This document shows, piece after piece, positions 7,157-15,061 of a stretch of DNA of 64,000 nt. Below the pieces are notes generated by a model. The model worked only from the letters and a program-made list of their open reading frames with translations, had not been told where the DNA came from and searched no databases. The position numbers and the translations under genes are program-made. Position 1 is the stretch's first letter, and each line of letters opens with the position of its first letter. The DNA is taken from positions 30,115-94,114 of the forward strand of contig DATKDI010000040.1 in the NCBI GenBank assembly GCA_035512775.1, read 5' to 3'. Source of the stretch: JAJNBA01 sp035512775 (GTDB taxonomy: Bacteria; Actinomycetota; UBA4738; HRBIN12).

Positions 7157-9538
7157 ATGCGCCGGAGGAAAGCAGCTTCTACGGGGTCGAGCACGCAACT
7201 GGGCGATCGGTGGTCCTTCGGGCCACGTCGTTCCACCGGAGTTCGTCGCCATCGCACCTCAGCACTCGCTACGGGAATCTCGTTGTTCATGGTGCTGGGC
7301 ATGACCGGCGCATTGGCCGATGGGATCGAAGCAGATGCAGACGCCCTCGTCGCGGCTTCTCCCCACGCCAACGACTTCTCAGCGACGCAAGCGGCCGGCG
7401 ACACGGTTGCCTACGACTTCAGTGCCCAGGTCAAGAACACCGGCAATAGCAATAACGACGTCTTCAGTTCTCTGGGGGACACTGTCTCGGTAACCATCGT
7501 TCGTTCGGGTGACTGGCTCGCGACCGATGCGCCGCTTGGATCCGGGAGCCCATCCCCCTCCTTCACTTTCAGCGGGTATGACGCGCCCCAAGCTGGCACG
7601 ATTCGGATCAAGGTTCCGAGCGGAACTGCTGTCGGCACGTTGCGCACGATGACGGTTGTCCTAACGGCGACGGCAAGTAACGGTAAGTCGATGAGTCCAA
7701 GTTCGATCACACTTAGCTACCACATCACTGCAGCGGCTGGAGCAGATGGAACCCCGCCCTCTATCAGCTACACCCTGAACCCAACGGCCCCAGACGGCGC
7801 CAACGGATGGTACAAGAGCGATGTTTCGCTCACGTGGACTGTGACCGAGAACGAGTCGCCTGCTTCGCTGGTCAAGACCGGATGCGTAGACCAGTCGATC
7901 ACGTCTGATCAAGGGTCCATCACGTACTCCTGCGAAGCAACGAGCGACGGCGGTAGTGCCGGTCCGGTGAGTGTGTCAGTCAAGCGGGACGCGACAGCCC
8001 CGACGATCAACGCGAGCCTATCCCCGCCAGCTGATGCTGGGACTGGCTGGTACAACATCGCGACGGGCTACCCCACGGTCTCTTTCACATGCAGCGATGA
8101 CACATCGGGAATCCCCGCTGGGACATGCCCTGGAGCCCACACGTTCAACTCAGATGGGGCGAACCAGTCCTTCAACGCGAACGTCTCGGATGCCGCCGGG
8201 AACTCCGCCAGTGCGGGCGTCTCGGACGTTGACGTTGACCTGACGGCGCCGGGGATCACGTTCGTCGGAGCATCCCCCGCCCCCAATGGGGCCGGCTGGA
8301 ACAACACCGACGTGGTTCTCACCTGGTCATGCAGCGATGACACGTCCGGTGCTATGGATGCGACTGTTCAGGAAACGATCGATACGGATGGACCGAGTCA
8401 AGCCGCGACCGGCACCTGCTACGACAACGCCGGGAACAGCAGCTCGCTCCAGTCGGGTGACGTCTTCCGCGACACAGTCGACCCCACCATCACGGCCAGC
8501 CTGTCTCCGGCCGACCCGGCCGCAACGGGTTGGTACAACATCGCGACGGGTGCTCCGACGGTCTCGTTCTCCTGCGACGACGACAGATCGGGGATCCCCA
8601 CGGGAACCTGCCCCGCTTCCCACACGTTCGGGAACGGAGCGAACCAATCCTTCAGCGCGAGCGTGTTCGATGCCGCCGGGAATCAGTCCGACAGTGCCGG
8701 AGTCTCGAACGTCGATGTTGACCTGACGGCGCCAGGGATCACGTTCATCGAAGCATCCCCTGGTCCCAACGGAGCCGGCTGGAACAACAGCGACGTCACC
8801 CTCTCGTGGGCTTGCACAGACGGGACCTCGGGTGCTGTCCAGGCCACGGTGACCCAGATCATCAGCACCGAGGGCAGTCACCGGGCCGCGACCGGCACCT
8901 GCTACGACAACGCCGGGAACAGCAACTCGCTCGAGTCGGGTGACGTAAATCTGGACAAGACTGAGCCGACGCTGACGTGGAATGGCGGACCTGCAGGTGG
9001 TGGAACCTACGTCTTCGGTTCGGTTCCGAGCGCCCCGACCTGTGAGGCTCACGACGGTCTCTCCGGGCCGAAGGATTGCGCTGTCAGCGGGTACTCGGCC
9101 GCTGCCGGTTCGCACACGATGACGGCAACGGCACATGACAACGCGGACAACACGGGCACCGAGACCCGGTCTTACACGGTGCTTGCGTGGACGCTTAGAG
9201 GCTTCTACCAGCCCGTTGACATGAATGGCGTCTACAACGTCGTCAAGGGCGGGAGCACGGTGCCGCTCAAGTTCGAGGTCTTCGCGGGCCTCAGCGAGCT
9301 GACAGACACGAGCGACGTAAAGTCGCTCAGCGCGATGAAGACACCCTGCCCTTCAGATGCCACATTCGACGAGATCGAGGTTCTCTCGCCGACCGGCGGC
9401 ACGAGCCTCCGGTACGACACGGCCGGCGGGCAGTTCATCTACAACTGGCAGACGCCGAAGCCAGCTGGTGTCTGCTACCGCGTCACGATGACAACCCAGG
9501 ACGACTCGACTTTGGTCGCGTTCTTCAAGACGAAGTAG
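7157..9538 (+). CDS. Secreted repetitive protein with C-terminal PxKF domain
   Basis: 793-aa predicted exported protein. A long basic N-region is followed by a hydrophobic segment (about residues 38-53, TGISLFMVLGMTGALA) that looks like a signal peptide. The mature part is Ser/Thr/Gly/Asp-rich and contains Ig-like modules with paired Cys, including two nearly identical units of about 160 residues (motifs GWYNIATG, SGIP.GTCP, VDVDLTAPGITF, AATGTCYDNAGNS). The last 110 residues contain VPLKFEVFAG and a Cys pair, matching the PxKF domain found at the end of many actinobacterial surface proteins. Probably a cell-surface or adhesive protein. Base composition is visibly more AT-rich than its neighbours, so horizontal acquisition is possible. 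A strong terminator follows. Confidence 0.82.
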   Translation: MRRRKAASTGSSTQLGDRWSFGPRRSTGVRRHRTSALATGISLFMVLGMTGALADGIEADADALVAASPHANDFSATQAAGDTVAYDFSAQVKNTGNSNNDVFSSLGDTVSVTIVRSGDWLATDAPLGSGSPSPSFTFSGYDAPQAGTIRIKVPSGTAVGTLRTMTVVLTATASNGKSMSPSSITLSYHITAAAGADGTPPSISYTLNPTAPDGANGWYKSDVSLTWTVTENESPASLVKTGCVDQSITSDQGSITYSCEATSDGGSAGPVSVSVKRDATAPTINASLSPPADAGTGWYNIATGYPTVSFTCSDDTSGIPAGTCPGAHTFNSDGANQSFNANVSDAAGNSASAGVSDVDVDLTAPGITFVGASPAPNGAGWNNTDVVLTWSCSDDTSGAMDATVQETIDTDGPSQAATGTCYDNAGNSSSLQSGDVFRDTVDPTITASLSPADPAATGWYNIATGAPTVSFSCDDDRSGIPTGTCPASHTFGNGANQSFSASVFDAAGNQSDSAGVSNVDVDLTAPGITFIEASPGPNGAGWNNSDVTLSWACTDGTSGAVQATVTQIISTEGSHRAATGTCYDNAGNSNSLESGDVNLDKTEPTLTWNGGPAGGGTYVFGSVPSAPTCEAHDGLSGPKDCAVSGYSAAAGSHTMTATAHDNADNTGTETRSYTVLAWTLRGFYQPVDMNGVYNVVKGGSTVPLKFEVFAGLSELTDTSDVKSLSAMKTPCPSDATFDEIEVLSPTGGTSLRYDTAGGQFIYNWQTPKPAGVCYRVTMTTQDDSTLVAFFKTK
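7990..8950 (+). repeat. Tandem ~480-bp duplication within the PxKF gene
   Basis: Two consecutive units (about 7990-8468 and 8469-8950) share long stretches of DNA identity; for example GACCTGACGGCGCC occurs at 8237 and 8720, a period of 483 bp. At protein level each unit is one Cys-containing Ig-like pair. Boundaries are approximate. Confidence 0.75.
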
Positions 9539-9586
9539 CGCTGTCATTCAAGGAGAAGGGACCAAAGTCCGCTCTCCGGAAGCGCG

Positions 9587-9617
9587 GAAGGGACCCCTCC
9601 GGGGGTCCCTTCGCTTT
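9587..9617 (+). terminator. Intrinsic terminator after the PxKF gene
   Basis: Perfect 11-bp stem GAAGGGACCCC (9587-9597) / GGGGTCCCTTC (9602-9612) with a 4-nt loop, followed by GCTTTCT. It begins about 50 bp after the PxKF stop codon. Confidence 0.8.
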
Positions 9618-9708
9618 CTAAGAGCTTGCGCCGCAAGCGGTTCTTGAAGTCCATCGAGCCCCAGGGCTATCCAGCTGTTGGGCCCCTGGGGTACCATCGC
9701 TCCACGAA

Positions 9709-9909
9709 ATGGTGATGCCAGAACCTTTCAGCGAGGCTCGGCTGCTGACCGCGAACGAGGTCGCGGATCTGATGCGCGTGTCCAGGATGACCGTCTATCG
9801 ACTGATCAAGAACGGAGAGATGCCCTCGCTCCGCGTGGGCAAGGGCTATCGCTTCCGCGAGGAAGACGTCCACGACTACCTGAGGGGGCGCTACACCGAG
9901 GCCGGTTGA
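9709..9909 (+). CDS. BldC/excisionase-type HTH DNA-binding protein
   Basis: 66-aa protein made almost entirely of a MerR-like winged HTH (HTH_17 type): LLTANEVADLMRVSRMTVYR, then LIKNGEMPSLRVGKGYRF and a short terminal helix. It resembles BldC of Streptomyces and the small HTH gene that precedes the bS22 gene in mycobacteria (Rv0500A as I recall). Start could be the ATG at 9709 or 9715. Upstream (9659-9691) lies an 8-bp GC hairpin CCCCAGGG/CCCTGGGG directly before a TACCAT hexamer, which may be regulatory. Likely a transcription factor. Confidence 0.85.
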   Translation: MVMPEPFSEARLLTANEVADLMRVSRMTVYRLIKNGEMPSLRVGKGYRFREEDVHDYLRGRYTEAG

Positions 9910-9976
9910 CGCCGGCCACCTCGAGGGCTCCCGACACGCACGAAGCCGAACCTCCGCGAAGGGCGGGGGTGGCGTG

Positions 9977-10867
9977 ATGAACGAGCACGACCGGCTCGTC
10001 GACCGGGCCGCGCGCGAAGCGCGGACGGTCTTGTTCGTCGGCGGGTTGGATTCCGGGAAGAGCTCGATGGCGCGCGCGACGGCCGCGTACGCGCTCCACC
10101 TCGGCCGGTCGGTCGCCTACCTCGACGCCGACGTCTCGCAGAAGACCGTGGGACCTCCGGGGACCGTCGGCCTGAAGCACATCCGCGAGCCCGACGACCT
10201 GACGCACGAGCGGATGCACGCCGCCGACGCGATCGGCTTCGTCGGCTCGACCTCTCCGCAGGACCACCTGCTCCCGCTCGTCGGTGCGCTCGCTCGTCTC
10301 AACGAGCGCGCCCACGACGAGGGCGCCGATCTCGTCGTTGTGGACACGGGAGGCGAGGTCTCGGGGATCCGCGGCCAGCAGGTGAAGTACTACAAGGTCG
10401 ACACCCTGGAGCCCGACCTGCTGGTCGCGCTCCAGCGTGGCGAGGAGCTCGAGCCGATCGTCGGGGTCGTCGAACGGTTCTTCGGCGTGGAGGTCGTCCG
10501 CCTGGGCATCCATCCCGCCGTCGTACCCACCACGGTCGACGAGCGGATGGCCCAGCGCGAGGACTCGATGCGCCGGTACTTCGATCAGCCTCTCCAGCGT
10601 TTCCGCGTCCGCCCCACCGTGTTCATGCCGAGCCTGCCGCCCCTGTTCGACCTCTCGCAGCTCGACCGCCTGCTCGTCGGCCTCTCCGACGGTGAGGGCG
10701 GATTCACCGGGGTCGGCTACCTGGAACCGGTGTCAGGGAACGGGGGGCTCCGGCTGATCTCGCCGGTGGCAGAGCCGCCCAAAGCGCTTAGACTGGGTTC
10801 CGTCCGTCTGGAGGAGAGCTTCCGAGCGAAGCGGGTCGACCTCCGGAACCTCTTCGGAACCGAATGA
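9977..10867 (+). CDS. Clp1/Grc3-like P-loop polynucleotide kinase
   Basis: 296-aa P-loop NTPase. Walker A GGLDSGKSS is near residue 24 with the form seen in the Clp1_P domain, followed by a Walker-B-like YLDADVSQ and the GPPGTVGLK stretch, and LVVVDTGGEVSG near residue 115. Clp1/Grc3 proteins phosphorylate 5'-OH ends of RNA or DNA; they are best known in eukaryotes and archaea and are sparse in bacteria. The second half (about 200-296) is less recognisable and would be the C-terminal domain. ATG at 9977 is chosen over the adjacent GTG at 9974; GGGGG lies upstream. It sits between the HTH gene and bS22, so RNA processing is a reasonable but unproven guess. Confidence 0.75.
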   Translation: MNEHDRLVDRAAREARTVLFVGGLDSGKSSMARATAAYALHLGRSVAYLDADVSQKTVGPPGTVGLKHIREPDDLTHERMHAADAIGFVGSTSPQDHLLPLVGALARLNERAHDEGADLVVVDTGGEVSGIRGQQVKYYKVDTLEPDLLVALQRGEELEPIVGVVERFFGVEVVRLGIHPAVVPTTVDERMAQREDSMRRYFDQPLQRFRVRPTVFMPSLPPLFDLSQLDRLLVGLSDGEGGFTGVGYLEPVSGNGGLRLISPVAEPPKALRLGSVRLEESFRAKRVDLRNLFGTE

Positions 10868-10888
10868 CCGACTGAAAGGCGTGGATCG

Positions 10889-10990
10889 TTGCCGTCCCTC
10901 GTGAAGAAGCGCCGGAAGAAGATGCGCAAGAAGAAGCACAAGAAGCTTCTCAAGCGCACCCGGCACCAGCGCCTGAAGCTGGGTAAGTAG
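10889..10990 (+). CDS. Small ribosomal protein bS22 (AURKAIP1/COX24-like)
   Basis: A 33-aa, extremely basic protein: MPSLVKKRRKKMRKKK then HKKLLKRTRHQRLKLGK. Length and sequence match the mycobacterial 30S protein bS22 (AURKAIP1/COX24 domain), which lies at the decoding side of the small subunit. The TTG start has GAAAGG 9 nt upstream. It follows the Clp1-like gene by 21 bp. In mycobacteria the bS22 gene follows a small HTH gene; here the same pair is separated by the kinase. Confidence 0.9.
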   Translation: MPSLVKKRRKKMRKKKHKKLLKRTRHQRLKLGK

Positions 10991-11006
10991 CGGCGGGAGC
11001 ATCGGC

Positions 11007-11765
11007 GTGCCTGCGCCGATCCATGTCCGAACCCTCATGGTGGGACTCGTGCTGCTCTCTGCATGCGGCGCCGACAGCCCGCAGGGTTCCACGGAGAACT
11101 CGAAGGAGATCACCTTCCAGTCGACCGACGGCGTCACCCTCTCCGGCCGGCTGTTCGGCCCCGACGAGGGCACCGCGGGCGTCGTCCTCGCGCACATGCT
11201 CCCCTCCGACCAGAGCGCCTGGTACTTCTTCGCGAACCGTCTGGGTGAGCGCGGCTATCGCGTCATGACGTTCAACTTCCGCGGCTACTGTCCGGGCGGG
11301 GAGGCGGGTTGCTCGGAGGGCGAGAAGAACGTCCCCGCGATCTGGCAGGACCTCGAAGGAGCCGTCGAGATGTTGAGGAGCGAAGGGGTCACACGGTTCG
11401 CGTTGGTCGGGGCCAGCATGGGCGGGACCGCGTCGCTCATCGTCGCGGCGAACCACGGGCGGGACATCGGTGCCGTGGTCACTCTCTCCGCGCCGACCTC
11501 CGTCGAGGGGCTCGATGCGGGAGCCGGCGTCCTCGCCGAGGTGAGCGCCGCGAAGCTCCTCATCGCCGGTCACGAGGACGTCGAAGCGGCGGAGGCCGTG
11601 AACCTGTTCTACGGTGAGGGTCTGCCGCCGAAGCGACCGGTGATCCTCACGACGGGCGACCACGGGACGGACATCCTCACGGGCAACCAGGCGGGGATCG
11701 CGAGCACCGAGATGATCAACTGGATCGAGCGGTACGTCCCCGTGTCCGGATCGGTGAACGGATGA
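11007..11765 (+). CDS. Lipoprotein alpha/beta hydrolase
   Basis: 252-aa alpha/beta-hydrolase-fold protein with a lipoprotein signal peptide: hydrophobic segment then LVLLSAC (Cys about residue 20), so probably anchored outside the membrane. Motifs: GVVLAHMLPSD (oxyanion-hole region), FNFRGYCPGGE, the nucleophile elbow GASMGG, and a His near TTGDHGTD as the likely catalytic base. Substrate unknown. The GTG at 11007 gives a compact signal peptide; an internal ATG at 11037 would leave too short a leader. Overlaps the SAM hydrolase gene by 4 bp (ATGA). Confidence 0.82.
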   Translation: MPAPIHVRTLMVGLVLLSACGADSPQGSTENSKEITFQSTDGVTLSGRLFGPDEGTAGVVLAHMLPSDQSAWYFFANRLGERGYRVMTFNFRGYCPGGEAGCSEGEKNVPAIWQDLEGAVEMLRSEGVTRFALVGASMGGTASLIVAANHGRDIGAVVTLSAPTSVEGLDAGAGVLAEVSAAKLLIAGHEDVEAAEAVNLFYGEGLPPKRPVILTTGDHGTDILTGNQAGIASTEMINWIERYVPVSGSVNG

Positions 11766-12556
11766 GCCGTCCGATCGTCTTCCTGACCGACTACGGCCGG
11801 AGCGACGGCTTCGGGGGCATCTGTCACGGCGTCATGGCGAGGATCGCGCCGGACGCGAGGGTCATCGACCTCACGCATTCCGTTCCGCGCCAGAACGTCC
11901 TCCGGGGGGCCGTGGAGCTCGCCCGGGCCGTCCCGTACATGCCGACGGACGCCGTCTACGTCGCCGTCGTCGATCCGGGCGTCGGGTCCGACCGAGGCGC
12001 GATCGCCACGGCCGCCGGCGCGGCGCTCCTCGTCGGGCCGGACAACGGGCTCCTGTCGCTCGCTTGGGAGGAGCTCGGAGGAGTCGAGTCGGCGGTGGAG
12101 ATCCAGAGCCCCGAGGTCGTGCTCGCGCCCGTGTCGCGAACGTTCCACGGCAGAGACATCTTCGCCCCCGCCGCCGCCCACCTCGCGGCCGGCATGTCGC
12201 TCGAGGACCTCGGCCCCGCCGTCGACCTGGCCACCCTCGTGCGCCTGGATGTCCCGGGTCCGATGGTGGCGGAAGGGGCCGTGGGCGCCCGTGTCACGGC
12301 GACGGACGGGTACGGGAACGTGCAGCTCAACGCCACCGAGCGCGATCTGGAGGACGCCGCCGTCGCGGTCGGCAACGTCCTGATCGTGAACGGCCGGCGC
12401 CTGCCCCGCGCGGGCACTTTCGCGGAGCTTCCCGAACGCGAGCCCGGACTGATCGTCGACTCGGACGGCTATCTCGCGATCGTGGTGAACCAGGGGAACG
12501 CGGCGCAGATGCTCGGCCTCGCGGCCGGCGACGTCGTCGTGATGGAGGGTCCCTAA
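11762..12556 (+). CDS. S-adenosyl-L-methionine hydrolase (adenosine-forming)
   Basis: 264-aa member of the SAM hydroxide adenosyltransferase family (DUF62/PF01887), related to fluorinases and chlorinases, which splits SAM to adenosine and methionine using hydroxide. N-domain landmarks: FLTDYGRSDGFGG, ARVIDLTHSVPRQNV, AVVDPGVGSDRG, GPDNGLLS and TFHGRDIFAPAAAHLA; the C-domain carries DGYGNVQLN. The Asp/Arg/His triad of the hydrolases (VDPGVGS, R, GRDIF region) is compatible with hydrolysis. Translationally coupled to the lipoprotein hydrolase upstream. Physiological role in bacteria is unclear; SAM homeostasis is the usual suggestion. Confidence 0.93.
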   Translation: MSRPIVFLTDYGRSDGFGGICHGVMARIAPDARVIDLTHSVPRQNVLRGAVELARAVPYMPTDAVYVAVVDPGVGSDRGAIATAAGAALLVGPDNGLLSLAWEELGGVESAVEIQSPEVVLAPVSRTFHGRDIFAPAAAHLAAGMSLEDLGPAVDLATLVRLDVPGPMVAEGAVGARVTATDGYGNVQLNATERDLEDAAVAVGNVLIVNGRRLPRAGTFAELPEREPGLIVDSDGYLAIVVNQGNAAQMLGLAAGDVVVMEGP

Positions 12557-12717
12557 GGGGTGGAGCTCCGGCTCGGGCTCGGGCTCGGAAGCTCGCCGGG
12601 GCTGGTCGGGCCGGGGAACGGGCCACGATCCTGGTCCGCGAGCTGCAGCTGCCAGATGCCGGCACCGACGAGCAACGACAGCAACACGATGAGCACGATC
12701 CAGGTCGGACGTCGCAC
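12553..12717 (-). CDS. Small single-span membrane protein, unknown
   Basis: 54-aa ORF (GTG start): N-terminal MRRPTW, one transmembrane helix (about residues 7-22, IVLIVLLSLLVGAGIW), then a polar Pro/Ser-rich tail ending PSPSPSRSSTP. It starts 18 bp after the stop of the TIM-barrel gene on the same strand and overlaps the convergent SAM hydrolase stop by 3-4 bp. The hydrophobic/positive-inside pattern argues that it is coding, but I know no homologue. Confidence 0.45.
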   Translation of the reverse strand: MRRPTWIVLIVLLSLLVGAGIWQLQLADQDRGPFPGPTSPGELPSPSPSRSSTP

Positions 12718-12735
12718 GCCGGCGAGGCTATCGGC

Positions 12736-13539
12736 TCATCGAGCGGAGCGCCCGGCGGAGGCCAGGGCGAGCTCGGTCCGCTCGCGCATGTCGACCATCG
12801 TCGCCTCGAGCTTCTCCGGGTGACCCAGTGCGCCCCGGAGATCCACCTCGAGTGACACCGCGCCGTCGAACTCCGAAGCGGCGAGATCCTCGAGGAACGC
12901 ATCGAGGTCGAGCACACCCTCGCCGGGTGGCAGGTGGGAGTCCCATCCCTTCCCCGCGTTGTCCGAGAGATGCACGTGCCGCAGCCGTTGCCCGAACAGC
13001 TTCCGCACCGCGATCAGATCGTGTCTCGCCACGGCCGCATGGGAGGTGTCGAGCACCAAGTGGGGTAGTCCCTCTAACTGCTCGAGGTCCTGGTTCGAAT
13101 GGAGCGTCACGTCTCTGCCGGCGAGCCGGTAGGGGAACATGTTCTCCACGCCCACGGCGACGCCGGTCCGCCCCTCGAGGGTGGGGAGCTCCTCGACGAG
13201 CCATCGCCGGAACGCGCCCTGCCAGCGGTAGGGAGGGTGCACGACCACCAGCGGGATGTTCGCGTCCGCGGCCGCCTCCACGGAGCGGTCGATCTTCCCG
13301 ATCGGGTCCGTGCCCCAGACCTTCCTCGTCAGGAGCAGGCACGGCGCGTGCATCGCACCGACCGTGAGCCCGAACTCATCGGCGAGCGCGCGGATACGCG
13401 CGGGGTCCTGACTCTCCGGGTCCTTGGTCACCATGACCTCGACGCCGCCGTAGCCGCACTCGGCCGCGAGCCGGAAGGTCCACGACAGCGGCCGCGCGAA
13501 GAACGCCGCAGAAGAGAACAGAACGGGCGGGGAAGCCAT
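12736..13539 (-). CDS. Sugar phosphate isomerase/epimerase-like TIM barrel
   Basis: 267-aa member of the xylose isomerase-like TIM barrel / AP endonuclease 2 superfamily. Signals: LAAECGYGGVEVMV, ALADEFGLTVGAMHAPC, PLVVVHPPYRW, GVAVGVENMFPY, HLVLDTSHAAV, LRHVHLSDNAGKGWDSHLPPGEG, and a final GAVSLEVD. The conserved Glu/Asp/His ligands suggest a divalent-metal isomerase or endonuclease, which cannot be told apart here. Start at ATG 13539 (MASPPVLFSSA); a much longer in-frame extension upstream is low-complexity and rejected. Confidence 0.82.
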   Translation of the reverse strand: MASPPVLFSSAAFFARPLSWTFRLAAECGYGGVEVMVTKDPESQDPARIRALADEFGLTVGAMHAPCLLLTRKVWGTDPIGKIDRSVEAAADANIPLVVVHPPYRWQGAFRRWLVEELPTLEGRTGVAVGVENMFPYRLAGRDVTLHSNQDLEQLEGLPHLVLDTSHAAVARHDLIAVRKLFGQRLRHVHLSDNAGKGWDSHLPPGEGVLDLDAFLEDLAASEFDGAVSLEVDLRGALGHPEKLEATMVDMRERTELALASAGRSAR

Positions 13540-13556
13540 CCCGTCGATGCTACCGG

Positions 13557-13584
13557 CTGAAGGCGCGACGGCGGTGCGTATCCT
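13557..13584 (+). promoter_or_regulatory. Candidate promoter of the membrane protein gene
   Basis: CTGAAG (13557-13562), 16-bp spacer, TATCCT (13579-13584), with only 8 nt to the ATG at 13593, again implying a nearly leaderless transcript. Confidence 0.4.
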
Positions 13585-13592
13585 TGGCTCCC

Positions 13593-14297
13593 ATGTGGGT
13601 CTTCCCGCTCGCCGCCGCGCTCGTGGCGTTCGCGTTCGCGGCCGCGCTCGGCCAACGGTTCGCTCGGAGCAGGCGCATCTACCTGGCGATGTGGTGCGGG
13701 GCGCTCGTGATGTACGGGGTGGCGTCCCTGGCGGTCGCGGGTGGGGCGGCCGTCGGCTGGAGCCGGACGCTCTTCGAGGTGTATTGGGTCCTCGGCGCGG
13801 TGCTGAACGTCCCGCTGCTCGCCGCGGGTGAGGTGCACCTGCTCGGTCGCGGTCGTGTGCTCGACCTCGTCGTGTGGATGGCCCTCGCATTCGTCTTCGC
13901 GTACACGATCGCCGTGACGCGGGGGGCGCCGGTCGATCCCGCCGCGCTCGCGGAGCAGCTGCCTTCAGGCAAGGAAGTCTTCGGCGACGACACGGCCGCC
14001 TATCGCCTGCCGCAGCTCATCTCGATCCCCTCGTACCTGATCCTCCTCGTGGGCGCGGTGTGGTCGGCCTGGCGCATGCGCGGCCGCCCCGAGCTTCGTC
14101 ACCGCTTCACGGGGACGCTGCTCGTCGCGGCGGGCGCGACCATCACCGCCGCCGCGGGCTCGGCGTTCGCCGCCGTGGGGAACCTGCCGGCGTTCTCGCT
14201 CTCGCTGCTCGCGGGCGTCGCCGTGATGTTCGTCGGCTTCCTTCGAGCGACCGAATCCCGTCCATCCCCGCAGCGGGTGGAGCCTCCGACGCCTTGA
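13593..14297 (+). CDS. Polytopic membrane protein, unknown
   Basis: 234-aa integral membrane protein with about seven hydrophobic helices and no recognised catalytic motif. Helices are approximately at residues 2-20, 30-50, 56-75, 84-102, 140-160, 170-190 and 195-213; a polar loop around residues 103-138 contains a short DDTAAYRLPQ segment. The ATG at 13593 is preferred over a TTG three codons earlier because a promoter-like -10 lies 8 nt upstream. It converges on the anti-sigma gene. Function unknown. Confidence 0.7.
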   Translation: MWVFPLAAALVAFAFAAALGQRFARSRRIYLAMWCGALVMYGVASLAVAGGAAVGWSRTLFEVYWVLGAVLNVPLLAAGEVHLLGRGRVLDLVVWMALAFVFAYTIAVTRGAPVDPAALAEQLPSGKEVFGDDTAAYRLPQLISIPSYLILLVGAVWSAWRMRGRPELRHRFTGTLLVAAGATITAAAGSAFAAVGNLPAFSLSLLAGVAVMFVGFLRATESRPSPQRVEPPTP

Positions 14298-14304
14298 CGC
14301 GGTG

Positions 14305-15057
14305 CTAGGCGGCCGCCTCCCACAGGGCATCGCCGGGCTCCGACGGCACGTCCCCCTCGATCTCCAACGTGATGAGCACGCGGTCGAACCTCGACCGATC
14401 GAAGGGCACCTTGACCACCGTCATGTCCGGGCCCGGCACGAACGTCCCCGCCAAGACGGGATCGACGCCGTCGGAGAGCCAGATCACATAGGCGAGCCCC
14501 GCCGGGGCCTGCGGCACGTCGCTGCCGACCAGGAAGAAGTGGTCGGCGTCGGGCGCGGCCACCTGCGACACCGGCGCCGGGGCCTCGGCATCGGTCCCGA
14601 CGAGCCGGGCGCTGTCGGCGTCGGGCCGCTGTGAGTACCGCAGGGCCTGCGCGAAGAGCGCGTTCTGTTCCTGGAGGTCGTCCGCGCGGAGCACCTGCGA
14701 GACGGCGAGGCCCCCAGCGACGAGGACCACTGCGACGCCGGCCGCGACTCCGGCCCAGCGGCCGACGGGAGGACGCTCGCCGCGGGGTTCGAGCTCGCGA
14801 TGCAGGCGGGGGAGGAGCGTGTCCGGAGGCGCGATCGGATGCGCGGCGAAGGCGAGGTCGGCAACGGTGTCGCTGAGAGCCAGGAGGGTCTCTCGGCATC
14901 GCGCGCAGCCCGGCACGTGCTCGGAGAGCAGGCGGTCCGCCTCCGTGGCATCTTCGCCGGTGAGACTCCTGAGGGCATAGCCCGCCATCAGCTCATCGAT
15001 GCGATCGTGCTCTGCCGGATCCACCTGCGATCCCGACTGCGATCCCGGTCGGTCCAA
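14305..15057 (-). CDS. Anti-sigma factor, RskA/zinc-finger type
   Basis: 250-aa single-pass membrane anti-sigma factor. The N-terminal anti-sigma domain carries a putative zinc-binding HVPGCARC (HxxxCxxC) near residue 47; one transmembrane helix follows at about residues 102-124 (GVAAGVAVVLVAGGLAVSQV); the C-terminal extracytoplasmic half resembles the RskA/anti-sigma-K domain (YVIWLSDG...AGTFVPG). Start is a TTG with GGAGG 9 nt upstream inside the end of the sigma gene, 4 bp after that gene's stop; a GTG 11 codons later is an alternative. It should hold the adjacent ECF sigma factor inactive until an envelope signal arrives. Confidence 0.87.
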   Translation of the reverse strand: MDRPGSQSGSQVDPAEHDRIDELMAGYALRSLTGEDATEADRLLSEHVPGCARCRETLLALSDTVADLAFAAHPIAPPDTLLPRLHRELEPRGERPPVGRWAGVAAGVAVVLVAGGLAVSQVLRADDLQEQNALFAQALRYSQRPDADSARLVGTDAEAPAPVSQVAAPDADHFFLVGSDVPQAPAGLAYVIWLSDGVDPVLAGTFVPGPDMTVVKVPFDRSRFDRVLITLEIEGDVPSEPGDALWEAAA

Positions 15058-15061
15058 GCTG

